NCBI RefSeq assembly: GCF_023078335.1
Contig: NZ_CP095550.1
Span: forward strand, 3,454,001 to 3,518,000
DNA length: 64,000 bases
Reading direction: 5' to 3'
Source of the DNA: Metabacillus endolithicus
Lineage (GTDB): Bacteria > Bacillota > Bacilli > Bacillales > Bacillaceae
The notes beneath the pieces were generated by a model that was not told the origin of the DNA, did no database searches, and saw only the letters and a program-made list of their open reading frames with translations. This document shows, piece after piece, positions 19,824 through 29,244 of the stretch; the first letter of the stretch is position 1, and each line of letters starts with the position of its first letter. The position numbers and the translations under genes were made by a program.

Positions 19824-19831
19824 TCGAGTTA

Positions 19832-19876
19832 AAAAAGCTTTTACTCTTAAATCAATAGGGGTGAAAGCTTTTTTTA
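19832..19876 (+). terminator. Terminator of cvfB
   Basis: Stem AAAGCTTTTAC/GTGAAAGCTTT, loop about 16 bases, then T residues. Confidence 0.7.
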
Positions 19877-19961
19877 TAGAAAAATACCTAAATAGAGTGG
19901 AAAAATGACGTAATTTGTCGATATAAGAAATGATATAAAATTGATAAAGTGAGGTTTTAAC

Positions 19962-20930
19962 ATGTTCATCAAGAATGTAACAGCCTTGTTTGCTTTCGTT
20001 TTTGTGATCATCATCGCTGGTTGTTCGCAGCAAGAGACCGTGAGCTCAGTTGATGACAAGGTGAAAATTGGTATTATGTTGTCTGACGTCGGACTAGGTG
20101 ATCAATCTTTTAGTGACTCGGCATTTAATGGATTAACAAAAGCAAGAGACGAGCTTGGAATATTATTTGATTATAGAGAACTTAAAGAATCAGAAACATA
20201 TGAAAAAGGTTTAACAGAGTTAGTTGAAGAAGATCATGATATTGTTGTTGGGTTGGGTTTTATGGTTCAAACCGACCTCGAGAAAGTGGCTAAAAAATAT
20301 CCTGATCAGCACTTTATATTAATTGATGCAGTTTCAGAACTTGAAAATGTAACATCTATTACATTTAAAGAAGATGAAGGAAGCTTTTTAACAGGTGTAG
20401 TAGCAGCTCTAGCGACAAAATCAAATAAATTAGGTTTTATTGGTGGTGATGATGTTCCACTAATTAATAAGTTTGAAGATGGCTTTATTGAAGGGGCAAA
20501 ATCTGTAAATCCTTCTATCACAGTGGAGGTTAAATATGCGGGAGACTTCGGAAACGACCAGCTTGGAGCGCAGCTTGCACGTGAAATGATTCAAAAAGAT
20601 GTGGATGTATTATATGCGGCAGCAGGTTTTACTGGGGTTGGTATGTTAAAGGAGGCCCAGGCAAACAAAGTATTGGCCATCGGTGTTGACACGGATCAAT
20701 ATTTTTATGCTGAGAAAGCTGTTGTTACATCAATGCTGAAAAAAGTTGATACAGCTATGTATCAGTTAGCAGAGCAGTTAATCAAAGACGGAAAAATTTC
20801 TGAAGGTCATATTGAGTTAGGAATTAAAGATAATGGAATCGACTTGGCTCCACTTAGAGTTGTACCATTCAGTAAAGAACAAAAACAAACGATTGATGAG
20901 TGGAAAGAAAAGCTCACAAGTGGCAGCTAG
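19962..20930 (+). CDS. BMP family substrate-binding lipoprotein
   Basis: 322-residue lipoprotein. The signal sequence ends in the lipobox IIAGC (Cys near residue 21). The mature part is a BMP/PnrA-type periplasmic binding fold, which in known members binds nucleosides: KVKIGIMLSDVGLGDQSFSD near the N-terminus, ITFKEDEGSFLTGVVAALA and IGVDTDQY further on. No ABC permease or ATPase lies beside it. Ten bases downstream starts a chemoreceptor gene with its own AGGAGG, so the pair is probably one operon and the lipoprotein may deliver a ligand to the receptor. The ATG at 19962 follows GAGG. The window holds a second BMP-type protein, Med. Confidence 0.88.
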   Translation: MFIKNVTALFAFVFVIIIAGCSQQETVSSVDDKVKIGIMLSDVGLGDQSFSDSAFNGLTKARDELGILFDYRELKESETYEKGLTELVEEDHDIVVGLGFMVQTDLEKVAKKYPDQHFILIDAVSELENVTSITFKEDEGSFLTGVVAALATKSNKLGFIGGDDVPLINKFEDGFIEGAKSVNPSITVEVKYAGDFGNDQLGAQLAREMIQKDVDVLYAAAGFTGVGMLKEAQANKVLAIGVDTDQYFYAEKAVVTSMLKKVDTAMYQLAEQLIKDGKISEGHIELGIKDNGIDLAPLRVVPFSKEQKQTIDEWKEKLTSGS

Positions 20931-20939
20931 GAGGATAAC

Positions 20940-22593
20940 ATGACAATAAAGAAAAAGCTATTAATGAATTCAATAAGTGTACTACTATTAGCGTTGTTTA
21001 TGATTGCTTTTATCATTTATAATATGCTGTCTATTCAATCATCAACTCAAGATGAAGTACCAAATTTATTAAACATTGAAAAATTACAAGCTGAATTGAA
21101 TACATCAAAGCAAGGGTTAAATAACTTTTCCGTAACAGCAACAGACGCTCAAAAAGAAGAAGTGTTGCTCAGTATAGCGAAAAGTGACAAATTACTAGCT
21201 GATTTAAAAAAAGGGGATCACTCACAAAAACAGTGTCGAGACACTCGAAAAGGCAGTTGCAAAATATGAGAAGTGGAAAGCAGAAGCAAATGCGGCACTT
21301 GAGGACAAGATAGGTCCTGAAGCCAAACGTCAATCAGTTCGTTTAGATGGAATCTTAAATGACATACATCTACTAAATGAATATGCAAATGAGCAATATA
21401 CTATTTTACAGCAAGATCTACAAAAACAAATTTCCTTTGTCATTGTTTCAGCAGTAATCGGAAGTATCATTTTAGTAGTACTAAGCTTGTTCATTGCGCT
21501 TAGAATGACGAATTCAATTACCCGTCCGTTAAAGGCATTATCAAGGAATGCGGAGGAAATTGCAGCAGGAAACCTAGTTATAGAGTCGATTACGTACAAA
21601 GGCAAAGATGAGCTTGGTGCTTTAAATACATCTTTTGAGCAAATGGTTGATCAGTTAAGAAGCTTACTAGTTTCTGTTGAAACAGTGAGTAAGGATGTTG
21701 AAGGCTTTGCTAAAGATTTAGAAATAGAAAATAAAGGATTAACTGCTATTACAAATCAAGTAGCAGTTTCCACAAATGAAATGTCAATTGGTACACAGTC
21801 TATTTCAAATGATTTGCAGGATGCTGTTTCTTTAATTGAAAGGATGGATAAAGGGTTTAAGGATAACGTGACCCAATCTGAAGAATCTGTTACCTTCGGG
21901 ACCGAAGCTGTTTCAGCCATTACTTCTGGTCAAGAAGCCATTGAAACTCAGCGCTCATTAATGATAAAAAATCAAGATACAACTCAAAAAATTGATGAAG
22001 CAACAAAAACGTTCACGAATTATGCAGCTCAAATTGAAGATATGGCAAAAACAGTTTCAGGTATCGCAGATCAAACTAATTTACTAGCTTTAAATGCTGC
22101 CATAGAGGCTGCACGAGCAGGTGAGGCTGGAAAAGGATTCGCTGTTGTAGCTGATGAGGTGAGAAAGCTCGCAGAGGAATCAACAAACTCAACAAAACAT
22201 ATTTTTGAGATGGTTGCGAAAATAAAAGAAGGCATTTCTGAAATCACACAATTTGTTCAAACGGGTGTGTTCATTGCTGAAGAACAAAAGAGCTCAATGG
22301 ATACGACAACAGACGCTTTTGCTAACATCGGTGTTCGAGTGGATGAAATGATGACACGTTTGACATCATTAGTTGAGGGAATGAATTCTTCTAAGCAATT
22401 TGGTGAAAAGGTTCTTAATAGTGTAGAGAGCATTAGTGCAGTTGTTGAGGAAACGGCAGCAGGTAATGAAGAAATTTCAGCGTCAACAACTGAACAATTG
22501 TCTGCTTTTGAGAAAATTGTAAGTAAAGTTGTTACAATGAGAGAATTAACGGATGATTTAAATGAGACAATTGGCAAATTTAAGTTGAAATAA
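20940..22593 (+). pseudogene. Methyl-accepting chemotaxis protein, frame broken once
   Basis: Chemoreceptor: membrane helix (about 10-30), extracytoplasmic helical sensor (about 31-175), second membrane helix ([20 protein letters not shown]), HAMP ([20 protein letters not shown]) and the signalling domain with the conserved hairpin tip near [19 protein letters not shown]. It would control CheA through CheW. The frame shifts in the run A7G4 at 21206-21216; removing one base gives [20 protein letters not shown] and a 550-residue protein. The ATG at 20940 follows AGGAGG. No che genes are nearby. Coupled to the BMP lipoprotein just upstream. Confidence 0.88.
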
Positions 22594-22632
22594 GGAAGAG
22601 CCCCTTACATATTTGTGAGGGGCTTCCTTCTT
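22594..22632. terminator. Terminator of the chemoreceptor gene
   Basis: Stem GGAAG plus GCCCCTTAC paired with GTGAGGGGC plus TTCC, then CTTCTTAT. It also lies downstream of the small gene on the other strand. Confidence 0.7.
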
Positions 22633-22664
22633 ATATGTTAAGTTACCATTATGGCAACTATAAC

Positions 22665-22796
22665 TTACAAATGATCTGTTTTTTTAGAGTATTGGCGTTC
22701 GCCTTTTTGACGGTTTTTTTCACGCATCATATTTTTTTCATGACGTTTTGCGTTATTGTCTTTTGCTTTTTTATCATTATCACTAGTGTGTGGCAT
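22665..22796 (-). CDS. Small basic protein, DUF3941-like
   Basis: 43-residue protein that starts MPHTSDNDKKAKDNNAKRHE and ends RQYSKKTDHL, rich in Lys, Arg, Asn and Asp with no hydrophobic segment. The ATG at 22796 follows AAAGGAG with seven bases between, a strong site. The sequence resembles the short DUF3941 proteins of Bacillaceae, which are uncharacterised; I recall this resemblance and cannot check it here. It sits between the chemoreceptor terminator and the yitS-type gene. The charge pattern suggests binding to nucleic acid or spore components, but that is a guess. Confidence 0.75.
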   Translation of the reverse strand: MPHTSDNDKKAKDNNAKRHEKNMMREKNRQKGERQYSKKTDHL

Positions 22797-22857
22797 GATG
22801 ATGCTCCTTTCAAACGAGTGTAAGCTTATCATTCCCACATGCTATAGCGAGTATGTG

Positions 22858-23717
22858 TTAAAGCTCGTCATTTAAAAAGAAAATCGCTAGTGTCCCTGGT
22901 CCTGAATGGGCACCAATAACAGCACCTACATAGTTTATATAAATATCCTTAGGTTGAAATTCTTCTTGAATCAAAGCCTTTATTTCATTTGCGGATTCCT
23001 CATCATCACCGTGACTTATCGCGATTGTTTGATTTTGGAGATTTACTCCACGTTCTTTCATGATTTCAATAATTCGTTTAAATACTTTTTTACGTCCTCG
23101 TATTTTCTCAAGAGGGATAAGCTTCCCATCTTCAACATGTAATAATGGCTTAATATTTAATAGTCCGCCAACAAATGCTGAAGCTTTACTAATTCGTCCG
23201 CCACGAAATTTAAGTATTCAAGATTGTCAACGGTGAAGATATGCTCAACTTTTTGACAATAGTTTTTTACAGCGTTTTCAATTTCTTCCAATTGTTTACC
23301 ACTCTTTGCTAGTTCAACAGCATATTTAACGGCAAGACTGCAGCCAAGAGAAGCACATTTTGAATCAATAATCGTCAACCTGAAATCAGGGTATTCTTCT
23401 AAGACTTCATTTCGCATCATCATGGCTGTTTGGTATGTACCTGAGAGTTCTGATGAAAAAGCAACATATAAACTAGGTGTCCCTTTTTTGGCAAGCTCAG
23501 TAAAAACATCTTTAAATAAAGATGGAGTAATTTGTGATGTTTTAACTACGGTACCTTGTCGCATTTCTTCATAAATTTGTTTAGGCTTTATTGCTCTTTG
23601 ATCCTCCAGTTGTTTCCCATTTAGTTCAACACTTAAAGGAAGAAAAGTAATTGAATTTTCCTGAAAATATTCAATAGGTAAATCAGAAGCACTATCAGCT
23701 AAAATGTGAACATTCAT
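22858..23717 (-). pseudogene. yitS: DegV family fatty-acid-binding protein (YitS type), frame broken once
   Basis: DegV proteins bind a fatty acid for activation by the FakA kinase. Features: N-terminal ILADSASDLP, the pair KTSQITPS and FSSELSGTYQTA, and [20 protein letters not shown] and ISHGD after the break. The frame shifts near 23206: restoring one A turns [10 protein letters not shown] into [12 protein letters not shown], and the two halves give 286 residues, the family length. The ATG at 23717 follows GAGGTG. Position before yitT matches B. subtilis. Confidence 0.92.
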
Positions 23718-23861
23718 TTTAACACCTCATTTAACTTATAATAAGTTCTTTACGATAATTTTAGTTTATCACTCCGGAGCTAAAATACAATCTTTGTGTT
23801 CAATTCTTGTAAAGATGGGAAAAACTAGACTACAGAGCTTGACGACAGGAGGAAAAAGTGA

Positions 23862-24704
23862 ATGTTGAAAACAGAAACCATGAAAATTATAGTTGTCATT
23901 GTTGGGGCATTTTTAAATGCAGTCGGTTTAAATTTTTTTCTAATACCTGCAAACGTTTATTCTAGCGGTTTTACAGGTATTGCTATGTTAATATCGAGGG
24001 TCTTGGAAGACTACACTCCTTTTTTTATCTCAACAGGAATACTACTTTTACTCCTAAACATACCCGTAGCCATTTTAGGATGGTTAAAAGTTGGGAAATC
24101 CTTTACTTTATATAGCTTTTTTAGTGTAGCAGCAACAACAGTTTTTTTAGAGCTTGTGCCCTTATATTCCTTTTCAGAGGACATATTATTAAACGCTGTC
24201 TTTGGTGGTGTTATAATGGCTGTTGGTGTTGGAATCACACTAAAGTACGGTGCCTCGACAGGTGGACTAGATATCATTGCGATGGTACTATCACGCATGA
24301 AGGACAAGCCTGTTGGAACTTATTTTTTTCTGTTTAATAGCATCATCATCTTGGCTGCTGGATTACTTTTTGGCTGGGAAAAAGCATTATACACATTAGT
24401 TTCACTCTATGTTTCCACGCGTGTTATTGATGCTATTCATACAAGACATGAGAAATTAACAGCTATGGTCATTACAAAAAAAGCAGATGTATTAAAAAAA
24501 GCGATTCATTCAAAGTTAGTTCGTGGAATAACAATGATTCCTGCTAAAGGTGCGTTTACAAATGAAACGAAGGATATGTTAATCATTGTTATCACAAGAT
24601 ATGAGTTATACGACCTTGAAAAAATTATAAAAGAAGAAGATCCACAAGCATTTACAAACATTGTTCAAACGGCAGGTATCTTCGGCTTTTTCAGAAAGGA
24701 GTAA
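23862..24704 (+). CDS. yitT: YitT family membrane protein
   Basis: 280 residues: five or six membrane helices in the first ~190 residues (for example VGLNFFLIPANVYSSGFTGI, GVGITLKYGASTGGLDIIA) and a cytosolic C-terminal DUF2179 domain (AMVITKKADVLKKAIHSKL, RGITMIPAKGAFT). Members are uncharacterised transporters or channels found in several copies per Bacillus genome. The ATG at 23862 follows AGGAGG. The following lipoprotein gene begins five bases after its stop, so the two are likely cotranscribed. Confidence 0.93.
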   Translation: MLKTETMKIIVVIVGAFLNAVGLNFFLIPANVYSSGFTGIAMLISRVLEDYTPFFISTGILLLLLNIPVAILGWLKVGKSFTLYSFFSVAATTVFLELVPLYSFSEDILLNAVFGGVIMAVGVGITLKYGASTGGLDIIAMVLSRMKDKPVGTYFFLFNSIIILAAGLLFGWEKALYTLVSLYVSTRVIDAIHTRHEKLTAMVITKKADVLKKAIHSKLVRGITMIPAKGAFTNETKDMLIIVITRYELYDLEKIIKEEDPQAFTNIVQTAGIFGFFRKE

Positions 24705-24708
24705 TGAA

Positions 24709-25191
24709 ATGAGGTTAGCATTTTTCATCTTAGTGATTTTCTTCTTAACGGGTTGTTCTTTAGAAGATAGAAGTGAAGCAGAAAGCATTGTGCCTGAAAC
24801 AGAGGTAAAAGAAGTGAAGAATGGAGAACTGGATTTGAATGTTTCCATATTTTCTGAGAAACAAACAATAAAATTTATTATTACGTTAATGAACAATACC
24901 AATGAAATGAAGAAGATTGAATTTCCTACAAGCCAAAAATATGAAATTGTTATTAAAAATAAAAAGGGTGAAGAAGTGTATCGTTATTCAAAAGGTAAAA
25001 TGTTTACACAAGCAATTGAAACTGCCTTAATTAAATCAGGTGAAAGTATGGAGTGGGAAGAAATATGGGAATACTCGACACTTTCACCAGGAGTATATAC
25101 AGCAGAAATCACCATTTTAGCTCCTGATACAGTAAAGTTAAAAAAAGAAGAGAGTTTTCAAATTAGTGAAGAAGAAAGCGAACCAAAATAG
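24709..25191 (+). CDS. Lipoprotein with BsuPI-type domain
   Basis: 160-residue lipoprotein: signal sequence ending in lipobox FLTGC (Cys 16), a short acidic linker and a beta-sandwich like the intracellular proteinase inhibitor BsuPI (LDLNVSIFSEKQTIKFIITL, NNTNEMKKIEFPTSQKYEIV, WEYSTLSPGVYTAEI). Here the domain would be outside the membrane. Proteins of this kind are common in Bacillus; the inhibitor role of the exported form is untested. The ATG at 24709 follows AAAGGAG; an in-frame ATG at 24661 lies inside yitT and is rejected. Confidence 0.8.
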   Translation: MRLAFFILVIFFLTGCSLEDRSEAESIVPETEVKEVKNGELDLNVSIFSEKQTIKFIITLMNNTNEMKKIEFPTSQKYEIVIKNKKGEEVYRYSKGKMFTQAIETALIKSGESMEWEEIWEYSTLSPGVYTAEITILAPDTVKLKKEESFQISEEESEPK

Positions 25192-25204
25192 GTTCGCTTT
25201 GCTT
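25175..25204. terminator. Terminator overlapping the lipoprotein stop codon
   Basis: Ten-base-pair stem AAAGCGAACC/GGTTCGCTTT, six-base loop containing the TAG stop, then TGCTTTG. It separates convergent genes. Confidence 0.75.
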
Positions 25205-25206
25205 TG

Positions 25207-25401
25207 TTACATGTTAGTAAGTGTTTGCTGTAACTCTCGAAGTTGAGCTCGTTCAGCATCTGTACAGTTTGCAAAAGCAGAAGATAAGGCATTTTTTGCC
25301 TTCATAACTGCTTCCTGTTGATCTCCCTGCTCAGAACCTGTGGATATAGAGTTTGCATAGGCAACTGCTTCACGAGCTTGCTGAAATAATGGATTTGTCA
25401 C
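25207..25401 (-). CDS. DUF3813 family small protein
   Basis: 64-residue helical protein, MTNPLFQQAREAVAYANSIS at the start and ending LRELQQTLTNM, of the DUF3813 type seen near yitU in Bacillus. Function unknown. It starts at GTG (25401), six bases after GGAGGG, directly next to the stop codon of the 49-residue gene upstream, so the two are translated from one message. No membrane segment. Confidence 0.78.
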   Translation of the reverse strand: MTNPLFQQAREAVAYANSISTGSEQGDQQEAVMKAKNALSSAFANCTDAERAQLRELQQTLTNM

Positions 25402-25551
25402 TTATATCCCTCCAAGTGGAGTATCATCTGTTTTACTTTTATGTGCTTCTGATTCAGATAATGTTGAGTGGTAAGGGAACCTCTCATCGTGCTTAGTAAC
25501 GATATCTTTGCCTTGTTGAACAAAACGTTTTGATTTGTTACGTTTACCCAT
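25402..25551 (-). CDS. Small hypothetical protein (49 residues)
   Basis: 49 residues, MGKRNKSKRFVQQGKDIVTK at the start and KSKTDDTPLGGI at the end. Basic first half, polar second half, no membrane helix. The ATG at 25551 follows AAAGGGGG with about eight bases between. It ends immediately before the GTG of the DUF3813 gene. A short hairpin GACGC/GCGTC lies in its leader. I do not recognise a family. The strong ribosome binding site and the coupled downstream gene argue that it is real. Confidence 0.7.
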   Translation of the reverse strand: MGKRNKSKRFVQQGKDIVTKHDERFPYHSTLSESEAHKSKTDDTPLGGI

Positions 25552-25698
25552 TGAAAAAGCCCCCTTTATAATGATGACGCTCTCGTTCGATGCGTCAAGA
25601 TTATTGTGTGCGAAAAAGTTGATTATATTAATGGCAATTACTATCTAGATTACATAAGAATGTTGTCACAAAATACATAAAACTACCTGTTTAAAGAC

Positions 25699-26511
25699 TT
25701 ATAAGCCAAGTGTGTTTTTTAAATAATGGGCAACTCCGTCTTCTTCATTCGTTTTAGTTTCCTTGTTAGCAACACCTTTAAGCTTTGTAATGGCATTTCC
25801 CATCGCTACACCTTGTCCTGCGTATGTGAGCATTTCTAAATCATTATCTTCATCTCCGAATGCAATGATGCGTTCAGAAGGGATATTATAATAAGAAGAG
25901 ATTTTTTCCAAACCAATTGCTTTATTCATTCCTGCTCGAATAATTTCAATAACATGCCACGGTGCTGCCCATCGGCGATGATCAACAACTTCAGCATGTA
26001 CATCTGATAAGTAATTTCTAATTTTTTCAACATCTTCTTCAGCCGCATGAATAAGGATACTCGTTACATCATTCCCTAAATTTTGACGTAAATCACCGAT
26101 TTTAATATCCGGATTTCCCATACTAAAAACATCGATCATTTTTTCATCATGATAATGAAAATACACATCATCAATAATTTCAGCTAAAACATTATGTAAG
26201 TGATGCTCTTCAGCGACATCAATGATTTGCTTTACAACTTCCAAATCTAAAGTAGTATGATAGGATCCCCAACTATCGTCCTTTGGATGATGAACATATG
26301 CACCATTAAAATTGACAATCGGTGTATCTAGGTTTAATTCATCATAATAAATGGAGCTTGATCGAAATGGTCTACCTGTTGCGATACAGACAATATGGCC
26401 TGCTGCTTTTGCTTTGCTGATTATTTCCTTAGAGTAAGGTGATATTGTTTTATCATCTTTTAAAAGAGTCCCATCTAAGTCTAAAGCAATTAAAAAAGGT
26501 TTCGTTTCCAT
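25699..26511 (-). CDS. yitU: Cof-type HAD phosphatase (YitU)
   Basis: 270-residue HAD hydrolase of the Cof/IIB class: motif I ALDLDGTLL, motif II IATGRP, motif III Lys in GMNKAIGLEKI, motif IV FGDEDNDLEMLTYAG. Such enzymes remove phosphate from sugar phosphates, FMN precursors or pyridoxal phosphate; B. subtilis YitU has been linked to dephosphorylation of a riboflavin precursor. The ATG at 26511 follows AAAGGAG. Divergent from yitV, as in B. subtilis. Confidence 0.92.
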   Translation of the reverse strand: METKPFLIALDLDGTLLKDDKTISPYSKEIISKAKAAGHIVCIATGRPFRSSSIYYDELNLDTPIVNFNGAYVHHPKDDSWGSYHTTLDLEVVKQIIDVAEEHHLHNVLAEIIDDVYFHYHDEKMIDVFSMGNPDIKIGDLRQNLGNDVTSILIHAAEEDVEKIRNYLSDVHAEVVDHRRWAAPWHVIEIIRAGMNKAIGLEKISSYYNIPSERIIAFGDEDNDLEMLTYAGQGVAMGNAITKLKGVANKETKTNEEDGVAHYLKNTLGL

Positions 26512-26677
26512 ACAGTCTCCTTTACCATATATGTTTTTTAGGTGATATCCGGTTTATGTAGGCACAATTGCTACTTATAGGGTACACCTATTCAATAACA
26601 GTGTATCTTTTTTCCAACTTTGATGTCTACATGTTACACTAACAAAGTGGGAAAATTACTCAGGAGGCGCATAATCA

Positions 26678-27445
26678 TTGATTATTGTTGAAAAATTACA
26701 TATAGAAAACATTCCAGCCTTACACATCGTCAAACAGTCGCTTCAGGACACAAAAACACCTTTCGTGATTTTTGTACATGGTTTTACAAGTGCCAAAGAA
26801 AACAACCTCCACTATGCTTATTATTTAGCTGAAAAAGGTATGAGAGTCATCTTACCTGAGGCTTTATACCATGGAGAGAGAAGCGAGAGTTATGACACTA
26901 AAGAATTAAGCTTGAATTTTTGGAAGATTGTATTGAATGAAATAAAAGAAGTGAACATAATAAAAGAGTACTTTGAACATAAGCAGCTAATTGATTCAGA
27001 GCGTATTGGACTAGCAGGTACCTCTATGGGGGGGATTACAACGTTAGGGGCTCTTACTCAATATGAATGGATAAAAGCAGCAGTCAGTCTAATGGGAAGC
27101 CCATGTTATACTACACTTCTAAAAGAGCAGCTGTATTCTTTACAACAAAGCGGAGTGGAGGTTCCGCTGTCAAATGATGAAATTGAGGAACAACTAACAC
27201 ATTTACAGCCATTTGACTTGAGCCTGCAAAAAGAAAAGCTTCAAAATCGACCACTTCTCTTTTGGCATGGTGAACGAGATAATGTTGTTCCATTTGCTCC
27301 AACCTATCAATTTTACAAAGAAATCATACCAATGTATGAGGCACAACCCGAAAAGCTGAGGTTCATTGCTGACCCATTAGCTGACCACAAAGTATCCCGG
27401 GAAGGTACATTAGCATTAGTTGATTGGTTTGAAAGGTATTTATAG
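26678..27445 (+). CDS. yitV: Alpha/beta hydrolase (YitV esterase type)
   Basis: 255-residue serine hydrolase of the alpha/beta fold. HGFTSAKEN is the oxyanion loop, AGTSMGG carries the nucleophile Ser, ERDNVVPF the Asp and ADHKVS the His. No signal peptide, so cytoplasmic. It starts at TTG (26678), about nine bases after AGGAGG. Substrate unknown. It is followed by yitW. Confidence 0.88.
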   Translation: MIIVEKLHIENIPALHIVKQSLQDTKTPFVIFVHGFTSAKENNLHYAYYLAEKGMRVILPEALYHGERSESYDTKELSLNFWKIVLNEIKEVNIIKEYFEHKQLIDSERIGLAGTSMGGITTLGALTQYEWIKAAVSLMGSPCYTTLLKEQLYSLQQSGVEVPLSNDEIEEQLTHLQPFDLSLQKEKLQNRPLLFWHGERDNVVPFAPTYQFYKEIIPMYEAQPEKLRFIADPLADHKVSREGTLALVDWFERYL

Positions 27446-27585
27446 ATGAATATGTAAAGGTAGTTGCTTTTTAAAATTAGGTTTATCTTTATAGTAAAGC
27501 GCAATGAGAAAGCAGAATCCTTTCTTTCTACTTTCGCTTTTACTATACTCAAGGTACCACGATCTTAAAAGGAGTGCTTACAGAG

Positions 27586-27895
27586 ATGGAAGAATCACTA
27601 AAAGAAAATATTTATGGTGCGTTAGAAACAGTTGTTGATCCAGAGCTAGGTGTTGATATTGTCAACCTTGGACTTGTTTATGACATTGAAATGGATGAAG
27701 AGGGGAAAACAATCGTAACAATGACACTTACCTCAATGGGCTCGCCCATTAGCAGGAACGATTGTTGAACAAATCAAAATTGCACTTGATGATATCCCAG
27801 AAGTTAAGAGCACAGAAGTAAATATTGTTTGGAATCCACCATGGACAAAAGATAAAATGTCCAGAATTGCAAAAATTGCTCTAGGAATTCAATAA
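27586..27895 (+). pseudogene. yitW: Iron-sulfur cluster assembly protein (DUF59, YitW), frame broken once
   Basis: MIP18/DUF59 (SufT-like) protein thought to help iron-sulfur cluster assembly. The N-terminal half (VVDPELGVDIVNLGLVYDIE, TMTLTSMG) and, in another frame, the C-terminal half (AGTIVEQIKIALDDI, VWNPPWTKDKMSR) are both textbook. The frame shifts near 27743. Deleting the C at 27743 gives MGCPLAG, which restores the family's conserved Cys; deleting one C of the CCC run would give MGSPLAG instead. Corrected length 102 residues. I chose the ATG at 27586 because the GTG at 27574 lies on the binding site AAAAGGAG. Confidence 0.9.
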
Positions 27896-27903
27896 ACATA
27901 AGA

Positions 27904-27944
27904 AAACATCAATTTACTCATATGAGTTAGATTGATGTTTTTTT
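27904..27944 (+). terminator. Terminator of yitW
   Basis: Stem AAACATCAAT/ATTGATGTTT with a 17-base loop, then TTTTT. Confidence 0.85.
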
Positions 27945-28075
27945 ATACACTTTTTTCGTTTCATTTATGCATATTGATGTATATATATAAATGATGCTAT
28001 TTCCAACATAAACTAACACAATCTCAATATGCATAAGAATTAGTTTTAAAATTTAAAAAAATATTATTTATACAC

Positions 28076-28104
28076 TTGATTTTATTTTTATACAAACTTA
28101 TAAT
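28076..28104 (+). promoter_or_regulatory. SigA promoter of the arginine operon
   Basis: TTGATT (28076-28081), 17 bp, perfect TATAAT (28099-28104), so transcription should start near 28111, about 38 bases before the argC start. AT-rich, ARG-box-like half-sites lie upstream and within (for example TATGCATAAGAATTAG near 28028), as expected for ArgR/AhrC control, but none is a strong match. Confidence 0.7.
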
Positions 28105-28148
28105 TGAGAAATAATTTAGAAAACGAACTTACTAGAGGGTGTGATTTG

Positions 28149-29186
28149 GTGAAAGTCGGAATTATCGGGGCCACAGGATATGGTGGAGTCGAATTATATC
28201 GTATATTATCCAATCATCCACATGTAGAAGAATGTATCCTTTATTCATCTTCAGAAATGGATGTGCCATACAGTAACACATTTCCACATCTACATGATTT
28301 GAGTGATCACATATTAAAAAATATTGATGTGGAAGACATCAAAAAGAATATACATGTATTATTTTTAGCAACACCTCCTGGGGTTTCAAGGAATTTAACA
28401 CCACAATTTCTTGACTCAGATGTAAAGATTATTGATTTGTCCGGTGATTTGAGGTTGAAGGACCGTAATGAGTATGAGCATTGGTATAAAAGACCTTGTG
28501 TAGAAGATGAGGTACTTGAAAAGACAGTTTACGGCTTATCAGAATTAAATAAAGAAGAAATTAAGAAGGCAACACTGCTTGCAAATCCAGGATGTTTTCC
28601 AACAGCTACGATATTGGGCTTAGCACCAGTTGTACAGAACAGGATTATTCATGAACAATCGATTATAGTGGACGCGAAAACTGGAGTTTCTGGAGCAGGC
28701 CGTAATATCTCACAAGCTACTCATTTTTCTGAAACAAATGAAAATATAAAAATTTATAAAGTTCATGAACATCAACATATACCTGAGGTGGAGCAAGCAC
28801 TTTTTGCATTAAATGATGGGATAACAGCTATCTCATTTAATACACACCTTATTCCAATGACAAGAGGAATTATGGCGACGATTTATGCTAGTTTACAAGA
28901 GTCATATACAACAGAGAGCTTATTAGATTTATATAAAGACTTTTATGCTGCATCACCATTTGTGCGTGTTCGTAAACAAGATGAGTTTCCATCAACAAAG
29001 GAGGTTTACGGCTCAAATTTTTGTGACATCGGTCTAAAAGTAGATGAACGAACAGGAAGAGTAACGATTGTTGCGGTAATTGACAACTTAATGAAGGGTG
29101 CAGCAGGTCAGGCGGTACAAAACTTCAACCTAATGAACGGCTATGAAGAAACAACGGGCTTGTACTTTGCACCTATATATCCATAA
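28149..29186 (+). CDS. argC: N-acetyl-gamma-glutamyl-phosphate reductase
   Basis: 345 residues. Reduces N-acetylglutamyl phosphate to the semialdehyde with NADPH, third step from glutamate to ornithine. Rossmann motif [15 protein letters not shown] at the N-terminus, catalytic Cys in [11 protein letters not shown], and [14 protein letters not shown] take the GTG at 28149, seven bases after GAGGGTG, because the family starts with [10 protein letters not shown]; the ATG at 28104 lies inside the promoter -10 box. First gene of argC-J-B-D-carA-carB-argF. Confidence 0.95.
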   Translation: MKVGIIGATGYGGVELYRILSNHPHVEECILYSSSEMDVPYSNTFPHLHDLSDHILKNIDVEDIKKNIHVLFLATPPGVSRNLTPQFLDSDVKIIDLSGDLRLKDRNEYEHWYKRPCVEDEVLEKTVYGLSELNKEEIKKATLLANPGCFPTATILGLAPVVQNRIIHEQSIIVDAKTGVSGAGRNISQATHFSETNENIKIYKVHEHQHIPEVEQALFALNDGITAISFNTHLIPMTRGIMATIYASLQESYTTESLLDLYKDFYAASPFVRVRKQDEFPSTKEVYGSNFCDIGLKVDERTGRVTIVAVIDNLMKGAAGQAVQNFNLMNGYEETTGLYFAPIYP

Positions 29187-29244
29187 GACGATTTGTAAGT
29201 GATGAAGAGAATTAGATCATCACGACAACCAGGAGGAAATAAAC

